36,392 bases of DNA. It comes from Flavobacteriia bacterium. Its GTDB lineage: Bacteria; Bacteroidota; Bacteroidia; Flavobacteriales_D; Crocinitomicaceae. The position numbers were made by a program, and so were the translations under genes. The notes under the pieces were generated by a model. It did no database searches. It was not told the DNA's origin and was given only the letters and a program-made list of their open reading frames with translations. The DNA lies in the NCBI GenBank assembly GCA_947463445.1, contig CANHRS010000020.1, forward strand, positions 1 through 36,392, written 5' to 3'. Below are positions 15,194-24,459 of this stretch, in pieces (the first letter of the stretch is position 1; each line of letters starts with the position of its first letter).

Positions 15194-15586
15194 ATGAAAA
15201 AATTAGCTTTTTTAACACTCGGTCTACTTTTATTTTCTTGTACATCTAACGATAAATTAGAGGTTGGCAACAAAACAACATTATCTGTTAACGAAACATT
15301 TAATGCTGGAAAAGTAATGTTAGGCGAAGAAGTAGAAGCAAATTTCACGATTAAAAACACTGGGAAGTACCCTTTAATTATCGCGGAAGTGAAAGGTGAA
15401 TGTTCTTGTACTGTTGCTGAATTTCCAGAAGATCCAATTGAACCAGGAGAAACTGGAAAAATATCCGCAACCGTTCGTACCGACAATGCTGCCGAAGGAA
15501 TGTTAAGTAAAGGGGTTCGTATTATTGCAAACACAGAACCTTCTCTTACCAAATTAACCATAAACGCTGAAATAGTTCGTAAATAA
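15194..15586 (+). CDS. DUF1573 domain lipoprotein
   Basis: The 130-residue product starts with a lipoprotein signal (MKKLAFLTLGLLLFSC, lipidated Cys16). The rest is a DUF1573 immunoglobulin-like (ASH/MSP-type) domain: FNAGKVMLGEEVEANFTIKNTG, then GECSCTVAEFP with the typical Cys pair, and PGETGKISATVRTD. Expected in the periplasm on the inner or outer membrane. It lies 41 bp after nusB and 18 bp before yajC; the order is common in Bacteroidota. Molecular role unknown. Confidence 0.93.
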   Translation: MKKLAFLTLGLLLFSCTSNDKLEVGNKTTLSVNETFNAGKVMLGEEVEANFTIKNTGKYPLIIAEVKGECSCTVAEFPEDPIEPGETGKISATVRTDNAAEGMLSKGVRIIANTEPSLTKLTINAEIVRK

Positions 15587-15604
15587 TAACCTAAAATAAA
15601 TACC

Positions 15605-15880
15605 ATGAATCCAAATTATGTAATGATTCCGTTGATGATCGTAGTATTCTACTTTTTCATGATCAGACCACAACAAAAAAAACAAAAAGAATTAAAAAAA
15701 TTCCGTGAAAATTTAGCGCCAGGAGATAAAGTGATTACTATTGGTGGAGTACATGGTAAAATTTTAGAAATTAACGATACTACGGTTTTGATTAATTCTG
15801 AAGGAAGTAAAATCCGTTTTGAAAAATCTGCAATCTCACAAAGTTCAGCTGATTTACTAGGTTCTGAAGGAAAAGCATAA
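15605..15880 (+). CDS. yajC: Preprotein translocase subunit YajC
   Basis: This 91-residue protein has one N-terminal membrane segment (about 5-20) followed directly by FMIRPQQKKQKE, the YajC hallmark, and a small cytosolic domain with LAPGDKVITIGGVHGKI. YajC is an accessory of the SecDF complex. It is the last gene of the nusB operon; a strong terminator follows 18 bp after its stop. Confidence 0.96.
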   Translation: MNPNYVMIPLMIVVFYFFMIRPQQKKQKELKKFRENLAPGDKVITIGGVHGKILEINDTTVLINSEGSKIRFEKSAISQSSADLLGSEGKA

Positions 15881-15898
15881 TCTGTTACTGTTCTAATT

Positions 15899-15928
15899 AA
15901 GCTCATGAATTTCATGGGCTTTTTTTTT
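15899..15928 (+). terminator. Rho-independent terminator after yajC
   Basis: AAGCTCATG (15899-15907) pairs with CATGGGCTT (15913-15921) with one G-T pair, a 5-base loop, then a run of T residues to 15928. Classic intrinsic terminator for the nusB operon. Confidence 0.9.
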
Positions 15929-16054
15929 GATTTTTAAAAAAAAGACGTTTATAGACATTGTGATCCTTAATTAACAAAACACTCTTTAATATTTCAGTAA
16001 TACATTTCCTATTTATTGGATATTATCCCTAATTTTACCTTAAATATTTGCACC

Positions 16055-16567
16055 ATGTCAAAGCATAACTTTCTTTTTATACCTCTTTTTTCATTTATAG
16101 CAATTGCTGGATGTACTAAAGATCGAACTCCAGTTGGAATAGACGCAGAATTATTCTCTAAAGCACAACGAAAAGAAGGTTTTTCCTATTATAACTTTAG
16201 TACCGAATTTCTAGAATCCACAAAAGTCGGTGGTCATAAATCCAATTACTTTCGTACTAAATACAACAACTTAGCTGCAACTATTTTAGACAGTACAGGA
16301 GTTGTAGTTCCAGGTTCATTTTTCCCTGAAGGTTCTATTATTGTAAACGAAATGAGCTCTATCAAAGGTGAACCCGAGAAATATGCTATTATGTTAAAAG
16401 ACGAGAAAAGTGATTACGCAGATGAAAAAGGATGGGTATGGTCATATGTGAATGCGGATAATACAATTATCGAACCTGCTTCGAGAAAAGGTATTTCTTG
16501 TATTTCATGTCACTCAAGTGAAAACTCTACCCTAATGTCTACTTATTCCACTGGCAAAAAAAAGTAG
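16055..16567 (+). CDS. Cytochrome P460-like lipoprotein
   Basis: From the ATG at 16055 (MSKHNFLFIPLFSFIAIAGC) the product has 170 residues with a lipoprotein signal and lipidated Cys20; a start at 16016 would put 13 residues before the signal peptide and is rejected. The domain (SYYNFSTEFLESTKVGGHKSNYFRTKYN, FPEGSIIVNEMS, YAIMLKDE, GWVWSYVN) matches the cytochrome P460 family, and a c-type heme site CISCH sits near the C-terminus. P460 relatives oxidise hydroxylamine or detoxify NO-related species; whether this one does is unknown. No partner cytochrome is nearby. Its TAG stop abuts the convergent OmpA gene stop with no gap. Confidence 0.85.
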   Translation: MSKHNFLFIPLFSFIAIAGCTKDRTPVGIDAELFSKAQRKEGFSYYNFSTEFLESTKVGGHKSNYFRTKYNNLAATILDSTGVVVPGSFFPEGSIIVNEMSSIKGEPEKYAIMLKDEKSDYADEKGWVWSYVNADNTIIEPASRKGISCISCHSSENSTLMSTYSTGKKK

Positions 16568-19003
16568 CTAGCGTATTTTACTAATTAAAAAGTCAGTTCT
16601 TCGATTAATTGCTCTATTTTGATCCGAATCATTCGAAACTTTAGGCTGTGTAGATCCAAATCCTTTAGCTTCTAACCTTATTTCTGCAATACCAAGACTT
16701 ACCAAATAGTTTTTTACAGACTTGGAGCGCTCCTCAGATAAACTTAAATTCTTTGCTGCGTCCCCCAAATCATCTGTATGCCCCTGTATCACAATATCAA
16801 TATTCTTATTCTCTATCATAAATTTAGAAAACTCTCTGATGATAAATTTAGACTGCTCTGTTAATACACTTGAATTAGTGGCAAACAGAATGTTTTTTAT
16901 TGCATAAGTCATCCCAACTTTCAATGGACTTACATCCATATTTAAACTACGAATTACCATAGAAGCAGCAGGTTCTCCATCTAATATTGAATTCTCGTTT
17001 GCTGTTAGCATTGTATCATGCTTTTCTAAAAGCGCATTCCCATCTAACATGGTATTCTCTTCTTCTGTATCTTCTACTTTTCGCGTAACATCCGCTTGCT
17101 TTGTAATTGTTTTAGTTTCTATTTCTAATTTAGTTTCTACCTGCTCAACTTTGGTAACTGCTGACTGAGTGTGATGAGATACAGCTGCTTTTGTATGCAA
17201 ATAATCTTTATGATTAACAGATAATTGATTTGTATCCTTATGGTTTGAATGTTTTGCTAGCTCTTCTGCTTTTTTATGTTCCTTCTTTTCACCTGTTACA
17301 AATGTTCTTATCTTTTCGATTTCTTTTTTAGTTATCATTTTGGTATCGAACGAATGTCCTTCTTTTTTAACAGTTATCGCTACATCTTGCGGATTATCAA
17401 TGCGTACAATTGCAGCATATTTCCCATCATGCCCATTTACTTTTACTTTTTCAGTCTCTCCAGTAGCTCCATAAGCAATTTCAATCGTAGCTCCATCAAT
17501 TGGTTTTCCTGCATCGTCTTTCAAATCTCCTTTAATCAACGCTACAGGATGAGGTCTAGCCTCTTTATATAAATCAAATTGATAAATATTCCAATCGCCT
17601 TCATGTTTAGAAGAATAATACGCTAATTTTCCATCCGTTGAAACAAAAATACCTACCTCATCGTCCTTGGTATTGATTGGATAACCTATGTTTTTCGGTT
17701 TAGACCAAATCTCCTGTCCATCAGGACCTTTTTTCACCCTTCCTTTCTCATCACGCTCCATACGTGTATAAAAGATATCTGTTCCACCAACTCCTCTTCG
17801 TGCATCTGAAGACGAAGAAACAAAATACAAGGTTTCAGAATCTTGGTGCAAGAACGGACTCTTATCTTTTCCTGGCGTATTTAATTGATTCATCGGTACT
17901 GCATTCGACCATTTCCCATTCGTCATTCGATGTGAAATATATAAATCGTTATCTTGCGTATTCGCTCCTGCCTTTGTAAAAATTAAAGTATTTCCATCCG
18001 CTGACAAAGTAGGTTGCGCCTCCCAACTCGTAGTACCATTTATTCCAGGCCCTAAATTTTCAAACTGCGTCCACGAAAAATCATTTCCCCCAGCACCAGA
18101 ACGCTCATAACGTGTTATATACAAATCACAATTACGGTATTTCTGCCCTTGACTCATTATATCTTTACACGCACAAAAAATCATCTCTTTATTATCAACC
18201 GCCATGGTAGCAGCGCCATATCCATCAAAATACCCATCGTTAAACGGACTTGTAAATGGCATCCCTGCATTAAAAGATGCTGTATTACTTGGTCTTTGTG
18301 AAAAAGTAAATTGCTCTGTATGGTGTATCATTGGATCCCCAGCTATACGTTTTTCAACACGACGTGTATAAAACATAACCTCATTATCCGGAGAAATCAT
18401 TGGAATATAATCGTCAATTTCAGAACTTACATGCGCAACTTTAATAGGTTTAAACGGTACTGGACTATTGTAAAGTGCCACTTCATCTTCTAACAGTGAA
18501 ACAATATCTTTAATTTCTTTTAATTTTTCATCATGATCAGCAGCATAACGCTCCACATCCTTGGATTCATAATTTTGAAATTCTTTCAAATATTTTAGTG
18601 CATTAACATTATCTTTTTGAAAATAATTGATTACCCCTAAATAATAAAAACAATCCGCATTATACTCAGCACAGTAAGATAATGCCTTCAAAAACAAATC
18701 TTCTGCTTTTGCCATACTTTTATCCCCTGCAACATCTCCTGCTTCTGTACCTTTTGCATACAAGCGATCTGCATCTTCAAAAGCATATATACCAAATTCA
18801 TAATACGCTAAAGCATGGGTTGGAGCTAAGGTGATTGCTTCATTAAACAACATAACCTTTTCACTAGCAACCGAATTTTCCTTTGCTTTTTGAATAAGCT
18901 TAAATACTTTTTTAGGCGGTTTACCACAAGAAGGATTTTGTTCTTGTGCAAAGAATACCTGTGTCAACACAAGAAAAAAACAAAAAATAGTATACTTTAA
19001 CAT
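16568..19003 (-). CDS. PorE-like TPR/beta-propeller/CRD/OmpA protein
   Basis: The 811-residue protein has a cleavable signal peptide (1-20, ending FFAQ), TPR-like helices (about 35-170), a PD40/WD40 beta-propeller (about 190-480, blades such as YIPMISPDNEVMFYTRR and AQPTLSADGNTLIFTKAG), a carboxypeptidase-regulatory-like fold (485-560, IKGDLKDDAGKPIDGATIEI), a 125-residue His/Lys/Glu-rich linker (about 565-690), and an OmpA C-terminal domain (700-811) with the peptidoglycan motif GHTDDLGDAAKNLSLSEERS and NRAINRRTDFLI. This order is that of PorE, which anchors the type IX secretion system to peptidoglycan in Porphyromonas; PorE is shorter (about 670). Many Bacteroidota have several paralogs, so orthology is not proven. 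It lies 77 bp downstream of lon on the same strand. Confidence 0.88.
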   Translation of the reverse strand: MLKYTIFCFFLVLTQVFFAQEQNPSCGKPPKKVFKLIQKAKENSVASEKVMLFNEAITLAPTHALAYYEFGIYAFEDADRLYAKGTEAGDVAGDKSMAKAEDLFLKALSYCAEYNADCFYYLGVINYFQKDNVNALKYLKEFQNYESKDVERYAADHDEKLKEIKDIVSLLEDEVALYNSPVPFKPIKVAHVSSEIDDYIPMISPDNEVMFYTRRVEKRIAGDPMIHHTEQFTFSQRPSNTASFNAGMPFTSPFNDGYFDGYGAATMAVDNKEMIFCACKDIMSQGQKYRNCDLYITRYERSGAGGNDFSWTQFENLGPGINGTTSWEAQPTLSADGNTLIFTKAGANTQDNDLYISHRMTNGKWSNAVPMNQLNTPGKDKSPFLHQDSETLYFVSSSSDARRGVGGTDIFYTRMERDEKGRVKKGPDGQEIWSKPKNIGYPINTKDDEVGIFVSTDGKLAYYSSKHEGDWNIYQFDLYKEARPHPVALIKGDLKDDAGKPIDGATIEIAYGATGETEKVKVNGHDGKYAAIVRIDNPQDVAITVKKEGHSFDTKMITKKEIEKIRTFVTGEKKEHKKAEELAKHSNHKDTNQLSVNHKDYLHTKAAVSHHTQSAVTKVEQVETKLEIETKTITKQADVTRKVEDTEEENTMLDGNALLEKHDTMLTANENSILDGEPAASMVIRSLNMDVSPLKVGMTYAIKNILFATNSSVLTEQSKFIIREFSKFMIENKNIDIVIQGHTDDLGDAAKNLSLSEERSKSVKNYLVSLGIAEIRLEAKGFGSTQPKVSNDSDQNRAINRRTDFLISKIR

Positions 19004-19080
19004 CCTAGACGTATTAATGGTTATTGTTTCTAACGTAAAAAACGACTAAAATGTTATATACTAAATCGAATAATTTAAAG

Positions 19081-21531
19081 TTATTTTATTTCAATAAAGT
19101 CTTTAACTTTTTCAGACAATAAAGCAATATCCAATACCTCTTTCATCGTTTTGACATAGTGAAAAGTTAATCCTTTCAAATAATTTGCTTTTATTTCTTC
19201 TATATCTTTTCGATTTTTTTCACATAAAATAATCTCTGTGATGGAAGCACGTTTTGCTGCTAAAACTTTTTCTTTTATTCCCCCTACTGGTAGTACTTCT
19301 CCACGCAAGGTTATTTCGCCAGTCATAGCCAATTGATTCTTTACTTTTCGCTGGGTAAACAAAGACGCTAAAGAAGTTAACATCGTAATTCCTGCGCTAG
19401 GACCATCTTTTGGAGTCGCTCCTTCTGGCACATGAATATGCACATTATAATTTTCAAAGATTTCTTGCTCTAACCCTAAGAAATGACTGTGGGCTTTCAA
19501 ATATTCCAACGCAATTACAGCAGACTCTTTCATGACATCTCCTAAATTACCTGTTAATGTTAATTTCCCTTTTCCTTTTGTTATGGATGATTCAATAAAT
19601 AAAATATCCCCACCGACACTAGTCCACGCTAAGCCAGTAACAACGCCAGCAACATCGTTATTTAAATACTTTGTTCGCGCTCTTCCAACACCTAATACCG
19701 TATGTAAATCTTCCGCTACAATTTTAATAGAGAACTCCTCTTCCAAAGCTATTTGTCTTGCACGATTTCGTACTAACTTAGCAACTTGTTTATTAAGTCC
19801 TCGAACGCCAGATTCATTCGTATATTCCTCAATTAATTTTTCCAATACTTTTTTATCTATAGAAATATCTTTCTTTGTAATTCCATGTTCTTTAATTTGT
19901 TTTGGAATCAAATGATTTTTAGCAATTTCTATTTTTTCTTCAATGGTATAGCCATTAACCTCTATAATTTCCATACGATCACGCAAGGGACCTTGTATTT
20001 CTGCTAACGAATTCGCCGTAGCAATAAACATCACTTTAGATAAATCGAATTCTGTTTCTATGTAATTATCGTAAAATGCACTGTTTTGCTCTGGATCCAT
20101 TACCTCTAATAAAGCGGAAGATGGATCACCATGGTTACTACGTCCTAATTTATCTATTTCATCTAAAACAAACACAGGATTCGCTGTTTCGGCTTTTTTC
20201 AAATTTTGAATAATTCTACCTGGCATTGCTCCAATATACGTTTTTCTATGTCCTCGAATTTCGGATTCATCATGCAAACCACCTAAAGACATCCTCACAT
20301 ATTTTCGCCCTAAAGCATCGGCAATAGACTTTCCTAAAGATGTTTTACCAACACCTGGAGGTCCATAAAAACAAAGAATTGGCGACTTCATGTCACCTTT
20401 CAATTTTAATACTGCTAAATATTCCAAAATACGACGTTTCACATCCTCTAAACCAAAGTGATCTCGGTCTAATATTTTCTCTGCAATTTTTAAATCCAAA
20501 ACATCTTCCGAAAATTCACCCCAAGGTAAATCAATCAACATTTCTAAAAAGTTTAATTGAACTGTATATTCTGCACCTTGTGGATTCATACGTTGAAATT
20601 TGTTCAACTCTTTCGCGAAAATTTTAGCTACTTTTTCATCCCACTTCTTAAGTTTTGCACGTTCTTGTAAGTCCTGCACTTCCTGCTCTTGCGGATTATC
20701 CCCTAACTCATCTTGAATTGTTCTAATTTGTTGATTTAAGAAATATTCGCGCTGTTGCTTATCAATGTCATGACGCACTTTAGATTGAATTTCATTACGA
20801 ATTTTAAGTACCTCCGTTTCCATAGAAAGATGTTCCAAAACCATGTAGGAACGCTTTTTGATATCTAATTGTTCTAATAGTTGCTGTTTCTTAGCAACAT
20901 CTGCGTTCATATTGGAACAAATGAAATTCACCAAAAATGTTGGGCTATCAATATTACCAATTGCAAAAGATGCTTCAGAAGGAATATTTGGACTTTGACG
21001 TATGATTTCCAACGCATTTTCTTTTATAGAAGCAAAAACTGCCTCCATTTCTTTGGACTTTTTGTCGTATGGTTTTTCTTCTAATAACTTTACGGTTGAT
21101 TTTAAATAAGGCTCACTCTGTGTTTCTTTAACCAATTTAAACCTCCTTCTTCCCTGCAGAATAACCGTTGTACTGCCATCAGGCATTTTCAACATTCGGA
21201 TAATTTGAGCTACAGTTCCTACTTTATGCAAATCTTTCCATTCCGGACTTTCGACCTCTTGGTCCTTTTGCGAGACAACCCCAATAATTTTATCCCCTTT
21301 ATTGGCATCTTGAATTAATCGTATCGATTTATCACGACCAACTGTAATTGGAATTACAACTCCTGGAAATAATACGTTATTTCGTAAAGGTAAAATGGGT
21401 AATTCAGAAGGAAAATCTTGCTTATTCATCGACTCCTCTTCTTCTTGTGTGATTAACGGAATAAATTCAGCCTCACTTTCTATATCTGAAGAAAACTGTA
21501 CTAATGGTAATTCAAAATTGTCGTAATTCAT
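19081..21531 (-). CDS. lon: ATP-dependent protease Lon
   Basis: The product (816 residues from ATG 21531, MNYDNFELP) has the LON N-terminal domain (about 43-240, [19 protein letters not shown]), coiled-coil helices, an AAA+ ATPase (Walker [10 protein letters not shown]; Walker B FVLDEIDK) and the Ser/Lys protease domain with the catalytic Ser in [11 protein letters not shown] and Lys in [11 protein letters not shown]. It degrades misfolded and regulatory proteins in the cytosol. An upstream start at 21546 adds five residues and is less likely. The acidic N-terminal extension (about 35 residues before the LON domain) is typical of Bacteroidota Lon. No clear TAnnTTTG precedes it. Confidence 0.97.
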   Translation of the reverse strand: MNYDNFELPLVQFSSDIESEAEFIPLITQEEEESMNKQDFPSELPILPLRNNVLFPGVVIPITVGRDKSIRLIQDANKGDKIIGVVSQKDQEVESPEWKDLHKVGTVAQIIRMLKMPDGSTTVILQGRRRFKLVKETQSEPYLKSTVKLLEEKPYDKKSKEMEAVFASIKENALEIIRQSPNIPSEASFAIGNIDSPTFLVNFICSNMNADVAKKQQLLEQLDIKKRSYMVLEHLSMETEVLKIRNEIQSKVRHDIDKQQREYFLNQQIRTIQDELGDNPQEQEVQDLQERAKLKKWDEKVAKIFAKELNKFQRMNPQGAEYTVQLNFLEMLIDLPWGEFSEDVLDLKIAEKILDRDHFGLEDVKRRILEYLAVLKLKGDMKSPILCFYGPPGVGKTSLGKSIADALGRKYVRMSLGGLHDESEIRGHRKTYIGAMPGRIIQNLKKAETANPVFVLDEIDKLGRSNHGDPSSALLEVMDPEQNSAFYDNYIETEFDLSKVMFIATANSLAEIQGPLRDRMEIIEVNGYTIEEKIEIAKNHLIPKQIKEHGITKKDISIDKKVLEKLIEEYTNESGVRGLNKQVAKLVRNRARQIALEEEFSIKIVAEDLHTVLGVGRARTKYLNNDVAGVVTGLAWTSVGGDILFIESSITKGKGKLTLTGNLGDVMKESAVIALEYLKAHSHFLGLEQEIFENYNVHIHVPEGATPKDGPSAGITMLTSLASLFTQRKVKNQLAMTGEITLRGEVLPVGGIKEKVLAAKRASITEIILCEKNRKDIEEIKANYLKGLTFHYVKTMKEVLDIALLSEKVKDFIEIK

Positions 21532-21687
21532 AATATATAGTGTCAAATTGTCATATGTTTCAACTAAAAAGTTGTAATCTATCGAAAGAAAACAAAAATT
21601 TATAGATGATTACTTATTGGTCAAACAACATGCCATTTTTACATCCGACAAATTGCGCAATTCTCTAATTATCTCAATCAATTTCTT

Positions 21688-21695
21688 TAAATTTG
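21688..21695 (+). promoter_or_regulatory. -7 element upstream of aminotransferase
   Basis: TAAATTTG matches TAnnTTTG; the ATG is at 21796, so the leader would be about 95 bases, unusually long for this window. No TTG at -33 spacing. Confidence 0.4.
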
Positions 21696-21717
21696 TACCT
21701 AGGATAAAGCAATATTA

Positions 21718-21761
21718 ATTCAGAACTCTTTTTGTCATCGAGTGTCAAAAAAAGTCTGAAT
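21718..21761 (+). promoter_or_regulatory. Imperfect hairpin in aminotransferase leader
   Basis: The left arm ATTCAGAACTCTTTTTGTCA (21718-21737) pairs with TGTCAAAAAAAGTCTGAAT (21743-21761) with few mismatches. It lies inside the predicted leader and is not followed by a T-run, so it is not an ordinary terminator. Confidence 0.4.
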
Positions 21762-21773
21762 CAAGAATGCCTA

Positions 21774-21793
21774 AATAAACCCTAATAAACCCT
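21774..21793 (+). repeat. Tandem duplication AATAAACCCT x2 before start codon
   Basis: AATAAACCCT at 21774-21783 is repeated exactly at 21784-21793, two bases before the ATG at 21796. It occupies the ribosome-binding region. Confidence 0.8.
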
Positions 21794-21795
21794 AA

Positions 21796-23268
21796 ATGCA
21801 AGATTACTTTTTAAAATACCGTAATGGTATTATAGGAATAGATACGTCTATTCCGACTCCAACTGGAGAAAATCTACCTATAGTTTATGCTGACTGGACA
21901 GCTAGCGGACGTTGTTTTTCCCCTATTGAAGAGCGATTGAAGCAGGAAATAATGCCTTTCGTTGCAAATACACATACCGAAACTAGCGCAACAGGAATGG
22001 CAATGACGTACGCATACCACAAAGCTAGAACTAAAATAAAAAATCATGTCAATGCAAATGAAAATGATATGATTATAACAAGTGGTTCTGGTATGACAGG
22101 AATGGTAAATAAATTCCAACGTATTCTCGGTCTACGTGTTCATGGGAAATTAGCTTCTATTCCAAATGAAGAAAATAAACCTGTTGTTTTCATCACGCAC
22201 ATGGAACACCATTCTAACCATACAAGCTGGTTAGAAACTATTGCAATAATTGAAATCATTGAGCCAACAGCTGACGGATTAATCAACCTAGAACATCTGC
22301 ACGAATTACTACAAAAACATGCACATAGAACAATGAAAATAGCCTCTATTACTGCTTGTTCAAATGTTACTGGTATTCGTACACCATACCACCAAATTGC
22401 GAAAATGATGCATGAAGCAAATGGTGTCATATTCGTTGATTTTGCTTGCTCTGCACCTTATGTAGACATCAATATGCACCCACAATCCGTTGATGAACAC
22501 CTGGACGCTATCTTTTTCTCACCACACAAATTCCTTGGTGGACCAGGTTCTTCTGGGGTACTTATCTTTAACAAATCACTCTACAACAATACGATTCCAG
22601 ATGATTCTGGAGGCGGTACAGTAGATTGGACTAATCCATGGGGAGAACATAAATATGTAGATGATATTGAGGCGCGAGAAGATGGAGGTACACCTGCTTT
22701 TTTACAAACCATAAAAACTGCTATGTGTATTTCTCTTAAAGAAGAAATGGGTGTTGAAAATATTTTACAACGAGAACATGAAGTATTAGATATACTTTGG
22801 AATAAATTAGAACACATTCCAAATCTTCATATCCTAGCCCCACAACATAAAGATCGCTTAGCAATAGTTTCTTTTTATATCGAGGAAATGCATTATAATC
22901 TTGGTGTTCGTTTATTAAATGATAAATTCGGTATTCAAAGCCGAGGTGGTTGTTCCTGTGCTGGAACTTACGGGCATTATCTATTAAATGTCGATCAAGA
23001 AACATCAAAAAAAATAACAGATAGTATCAATCAGGGTGATTTTTCGAATAAACCTGGATGGATTCGAGTTTCTCTTCACCCAACCATGACCAATGAAGAG
23101 GTCATTTTTATAGGAGAATCGATTATAGCACTAGCTAAAAACTTTAAAGAATGGGGAAATGGCTATGAATTAATTCCCTGTCAAAACTCCTTGGAATTGG
23201 AGGAGGCAACAAGTGAAAATAAAATAAAAACAAAAATGGATCAAGCCTTAACTGATTCTTTTTGTTGA
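21796..23268 (+). CDS. Class V aminotransferase (cysteine desulfurase-like)
   Basis: The 490 residues fit PLP fold-type I, class V: PLP lysine K245 in FFSPHKFLGGPGSSG, Asp215 in VDFACSAPY, His in HMEHHSNHTSW (about 135-145). The motif SRGGCSCAGTYGHYLL (382-397) places Cys386 and Cys388 in the loop where SufS-type desulfurases hold the catalytic Cys. It is longer than SufS/IscS (about 400) and lacks suf genes around it, so the substrate (cysteine, selenocysteine, kynurenine-like or other) is open. Its last 21 bp overlap the convergent MFS gene. Confidence 0.88.
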   Translation: MQDYFLKYRNGIIGIDTSIPTPTGENLPIVYADWTASGRCFSPIEERLKQEIMPFVANTHTETSATGMAMTYAYHKARTKIKNHVNANENDMIITSGSGMTGMVNKFQRILGLRVHGKLASIPNEENKPVVFITHMEHHSNHTSWLETIAIIEIIEPTADGLINLEHLHELLQKHAHRTMKIASITACSNVTGIRTPYHQIAKMMHEANGVIFVDFACSAPYVDINMHPQSVDEHLDAIFFSPHKFLGGPGSSGVLIFNKSLYNNTIPDDSGGGTVDWTNPWGEHKYVDDIEAREDGGTPAFLQTIKTAMCISLKEEMGVENILQREHEVLDILWNKLEHIPNLHILAPQHKDRLAIVSFYIEEMHYNLGVRLLNDKFGIQSRGGCSCAGTYGHYLLNVDQETSKKITDSINQGDFSNKPGWIRVSLHPTMTNEEVIFIGESIIALAKNFKEWGNGYELIPCQNSLELEEATSENKIKTKMDQALTDSFC

Positions 23269-24411
23269 TGTATAATTGGAAACTAATAAATAAATCAAAG
23301 CAATAAAGGAGGTAATAATCCCTATAAAAAAAGAATGACTCGCAGATATATAGGTGTTTTTGTAGGTAAATAAAGTGCATATGGAACCAAACATTATCCC
23401 CAACTCTAAGGCGATAAACATGGTTCCTGCTCCAACTCCTTTTCGCTCAGGATGGGATAAATCTGCTGTCCATGCAAACAAAGAAGGGCTATTTATTCCT
23501 GTTGCTAGTCCAAAAACAAGCGAAGAAATTGTATAGGTTACAATATTGGAAGCATTCACCAATAGAATCATGCTTATTAGTAACAAACTAACTCCAATAA
23601 TCAAAGACTTTACTCGTCCGATCGTATCCGATAAACGACCAGTAAACAAACGTACCAAAATAGTTATTGCTATATAAAAAAAGAAAAACCATCCTTTATT
23701 GTTTATCCCGAGATATCCTGAAATATCAGGTGTTAATACAAATACACATCCGGAACACGCAGAAGTTAGAAACATAACAAAAGCAGATGGCAATACACTT
23801 GGTTCAAATACATCCTGTTTTTTAATTTTCAAAAAATGAAATTGCATTTGTTTTGGACTTTCTAGCGTCTCTATACTAAACTGAAGTAAAATTAAAGAAG
23901 CAATATTTAATGCTAATGAAAGATAAAAAAGTGCATTTACTCCTAAAACAGTAGCTATTGGTGTCCCTAAAACCTGTCCCAAGCCTATTCCTAAAGAAAT
24001 AAACGTCCCCCAGATTCCCATACCAACTCCTCTTTTATCTACAGGTAAAATATCCGTAATTAATGCAGTAGCCCCTGTTGGAGTAAAACCTACCGTAAAT
24101 CCATGTATAAATCGAACAACCAAAAACAAAAAAACAGAATGCGTAAAGGGGTATAATAAATTAACAAAGACACATAAAATTAAACCAACATACATCACAT
24201 TTTTTCTTCCTATATAATCTGAAAGTTTACCTGAAAATGGGCGAGATATAGCAGCTGAAATCGTAAATATAGTTATGATTAATCCTTTCCAATTATTTCC
24301 ACCTAGTCTAGATAATATTCCATTTAGTTCTGGCATGATTAAGTTAAAACTTATCATAAATAACAACATGGAAATACAAACAACCCAAAAATTACGGTTA
24401 TATTTTTTCAT
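23248..24411 (-). CDS. MFS transporter
   Basis: The 387 residues form about 12 membrane helices. The MFS motif A GKLSDYIGRKNVM follows helix 2 (about 60-72) and its repeat GRLSDTIGRVKSL lies in the second half. The layout resembles YfcJ/AraJ-like efflux permeases; substrate unknown. It is separated from the upstream thioredoxin-like gene by a terminator and overlaps the convergent aminotransferase by 21 bp at the 3' ends. Confidence 0.93.
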   Translation of the reverse strand: MKKYNRNFWVVCISMLLFMISFNLIMPELNGILSRLGGNNWKGLIITIFTISAAISRPFSGKLSDYIGRKNVMYVGLILCVFVNLLYPFTHSVFLFLVVRFIHGFTVGFTPTGATALITDILPVDKRGVGMGIWGTFISLGIGLGQVLGTPIATVLGVNALFYLSLALNIASLILLQFSIETLESPKQMQFHFLKIKKQDVFEPSVLPSAFVMFLTSACSGCVFVLTPDISGYLGINNKGWFFFFYIAITILVRLFTGRLSDTIGRVKSLIIGVSLLLISMILLVNASNIVTYTISSLVFGLATGINSPSLFAWTADLSHPERKGVGAGTMFIALELGIMFGSICTLFTYKNTYISASHSFFIGIITSFIALIYLLVSNYTSTKRIS

Positions 24412-24418
24412 TCTGTAT

Positions 24419-24451
24419 GTAAAAAGGCTGCCTCAATATTTGAAACAGCCT
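24419..24451 (-). terminator. Rho-independent terminator after thioredoxin-like gene
   Basis: On the minus strand AAGGCTG (24451-24445) pairs with CAGCCTT (24429-24423), with an inner TCAA/TTGA stem, followed by TTTT. It follows the thioredoxin-like gene and ends 8 bp before the MFS start. Confidence 0.85.
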
Positions 24452-24459
24452 TGTTATTT

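Noticed and set aside
15091-15606. A 171-codon minus-strand frame over the DUF1573 gene
   Set aside because: It is antisense to a well-supported lipoprotein with signal peptide and family motifs.
23248-23268. Convergent 21-bp gene overlap (aminotransferase/MFS) as a sign of a wrong gene call
   Set aside because: Both proteins are well supported, and other convergent pairs here also touch or overlap (16567/16568, 30814/30815, 34975-34985).
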